NCBI GenBank assembly: GCA_947487205.1
Contig: CANKVU010000028.1
Location: 1 to 41,913 of the forward strand
Direction: 5' to 3'
Length of the DNA stretch: 41,913 nucleotides
Origin: an uncultured Paracoccaceae bacterium
GTDB taxonomy: Bacteria; Pseudomonadota; Alphaproteobacteria; Rhodobacterales; Rhodobacteraceae
The notes under the pieces were generated by a model, which saw only the letters and a program-made list of their open reading frames with translations, had not been told where the DNA came from and did not search any database. The translations under genes and the position numbers were made by a program. How positions within the stretch are numbered: position 1 is the first letter of the stretch; the number at the start of each line of letters is the position of its first letter. Positions 41,734-41,913 of this stretch are shown piece by piece.

Positions 41734-41913
41734 TCCCCGTCCGGGGACGAAAGGCGGACAGCCCGGTCGTCGAGCCTCGCCTGCTTTGCCTGGCAAACCC
41801 TCGTTTCCCGGATGCGCGCGGCCCAGCGGACTGCCGTGTAGATCGCTTCGCTATCTGTCCGGGTTTTGTCGGCGTTATTTGTCAGTCTCCTGGTCCGATC
41901 ACGAGGCGATCGC

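Overview
The window is high-GC DNA that looks like a plasmid or chromid of an alphaproteobacterium, most likely Rhodobacteraceae (roseobacter group). The evidence is a 5' fragment resembling the C-terminus of a RepC replication initiator, a GTA-type tail cassette (DUF2460, DUF2163, NlpC/P60, GTA-TIM baseplate, DUF2793), FrcA-type single-domain sugar ABC ATPases, an RpiR regulator in front of inositol genes, and DUF1127. No rRNA, tRNA or CRISPR array was seen.

Layout. (1) 1-1055: end of a replication gene, a frame-disrupted lipoprotein remnant and a ParD/ParE-type toxin-antitoxin pair. (2) 1070-5821: a creatinine module on the minus strand (creatinase, BCCT transporter, creatininase) with a divergent LysR regulator. 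Together these convert creatinine to creatine, then to sarcosine plus urea. (3) 6027-7945: ureidoglycine aminohydrolase (allE), a GntR regulator and a hydantoin racemase gene cut off by an IS30-family fragment, suggesting a decayed ureide/hydantoin locus. (4) 8037-11377: a LysR gene divergent from mmsA/iolA, then a TauE-type permease gene with a one-base frameshift. (5) 11393-14593: a Gfo/Idh/MocA dehydrogenase and a TIM-barrel isomerase divergent from a LacI repressor, with a perfect 16-bp palindrome between them. (6) 14663-30462: a complete myo-inositol locus on the plus strand: rpiR, iolI-like, ABC transporter (binding protein, permease, ATPase), iolG, iolC (kinase fused to the DUF2090 aldolase-like domain), iolD, iolE, a second binding protein, iolH-like, a second dehydrogenase, a 77-residue membrane protein, iolB and an IolT-like MFS transporter. 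With mmsA at 9018 the pathway from myo-inositol to DHAP and acetyl-CoA is complete. Many genes overlap by the ATGA type, and several of the longer gaps carry GC-rich stem-loops. (7) 30503-33141: DUF1127, a lone Gfo/Idh/MocA gene, alaE and mazEF, where mazE has lost its normal 5' end at an IS21-like terminus. (8) 33580-41733: tail genes of a GTA-like or siphovirus-like element. No head genes are present in the window, and two genes carry in-frame nonsense codons.

The least ordinary stretch is 33127-41733. The tail assembly chaperone has a textbook -1 slippery heptamer (GGGAAAC directly before TGA) that would make a G-GT fusion as in lambda. The place where a tape measure gene is expected holds instead a visibly lower-GC two-gene module of unknown function: a 70-residue two-helix membrane protein and a 243-residue glycine-zipper protein. 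Other points worth checking are a candidate RpiR operator (GGAA-N6-TTCC type) found both before and after rpiR, the coupled 77-residue membrane protein in the inositol operon, and two paralogous binding proteins that seem to share one ABC transporter. Several genes are broken (SNase-like lipoprotein, hydantoin racemase, TauE, DUF2163, baseplate), so this replicon appears to be a place of gene capture and decay.
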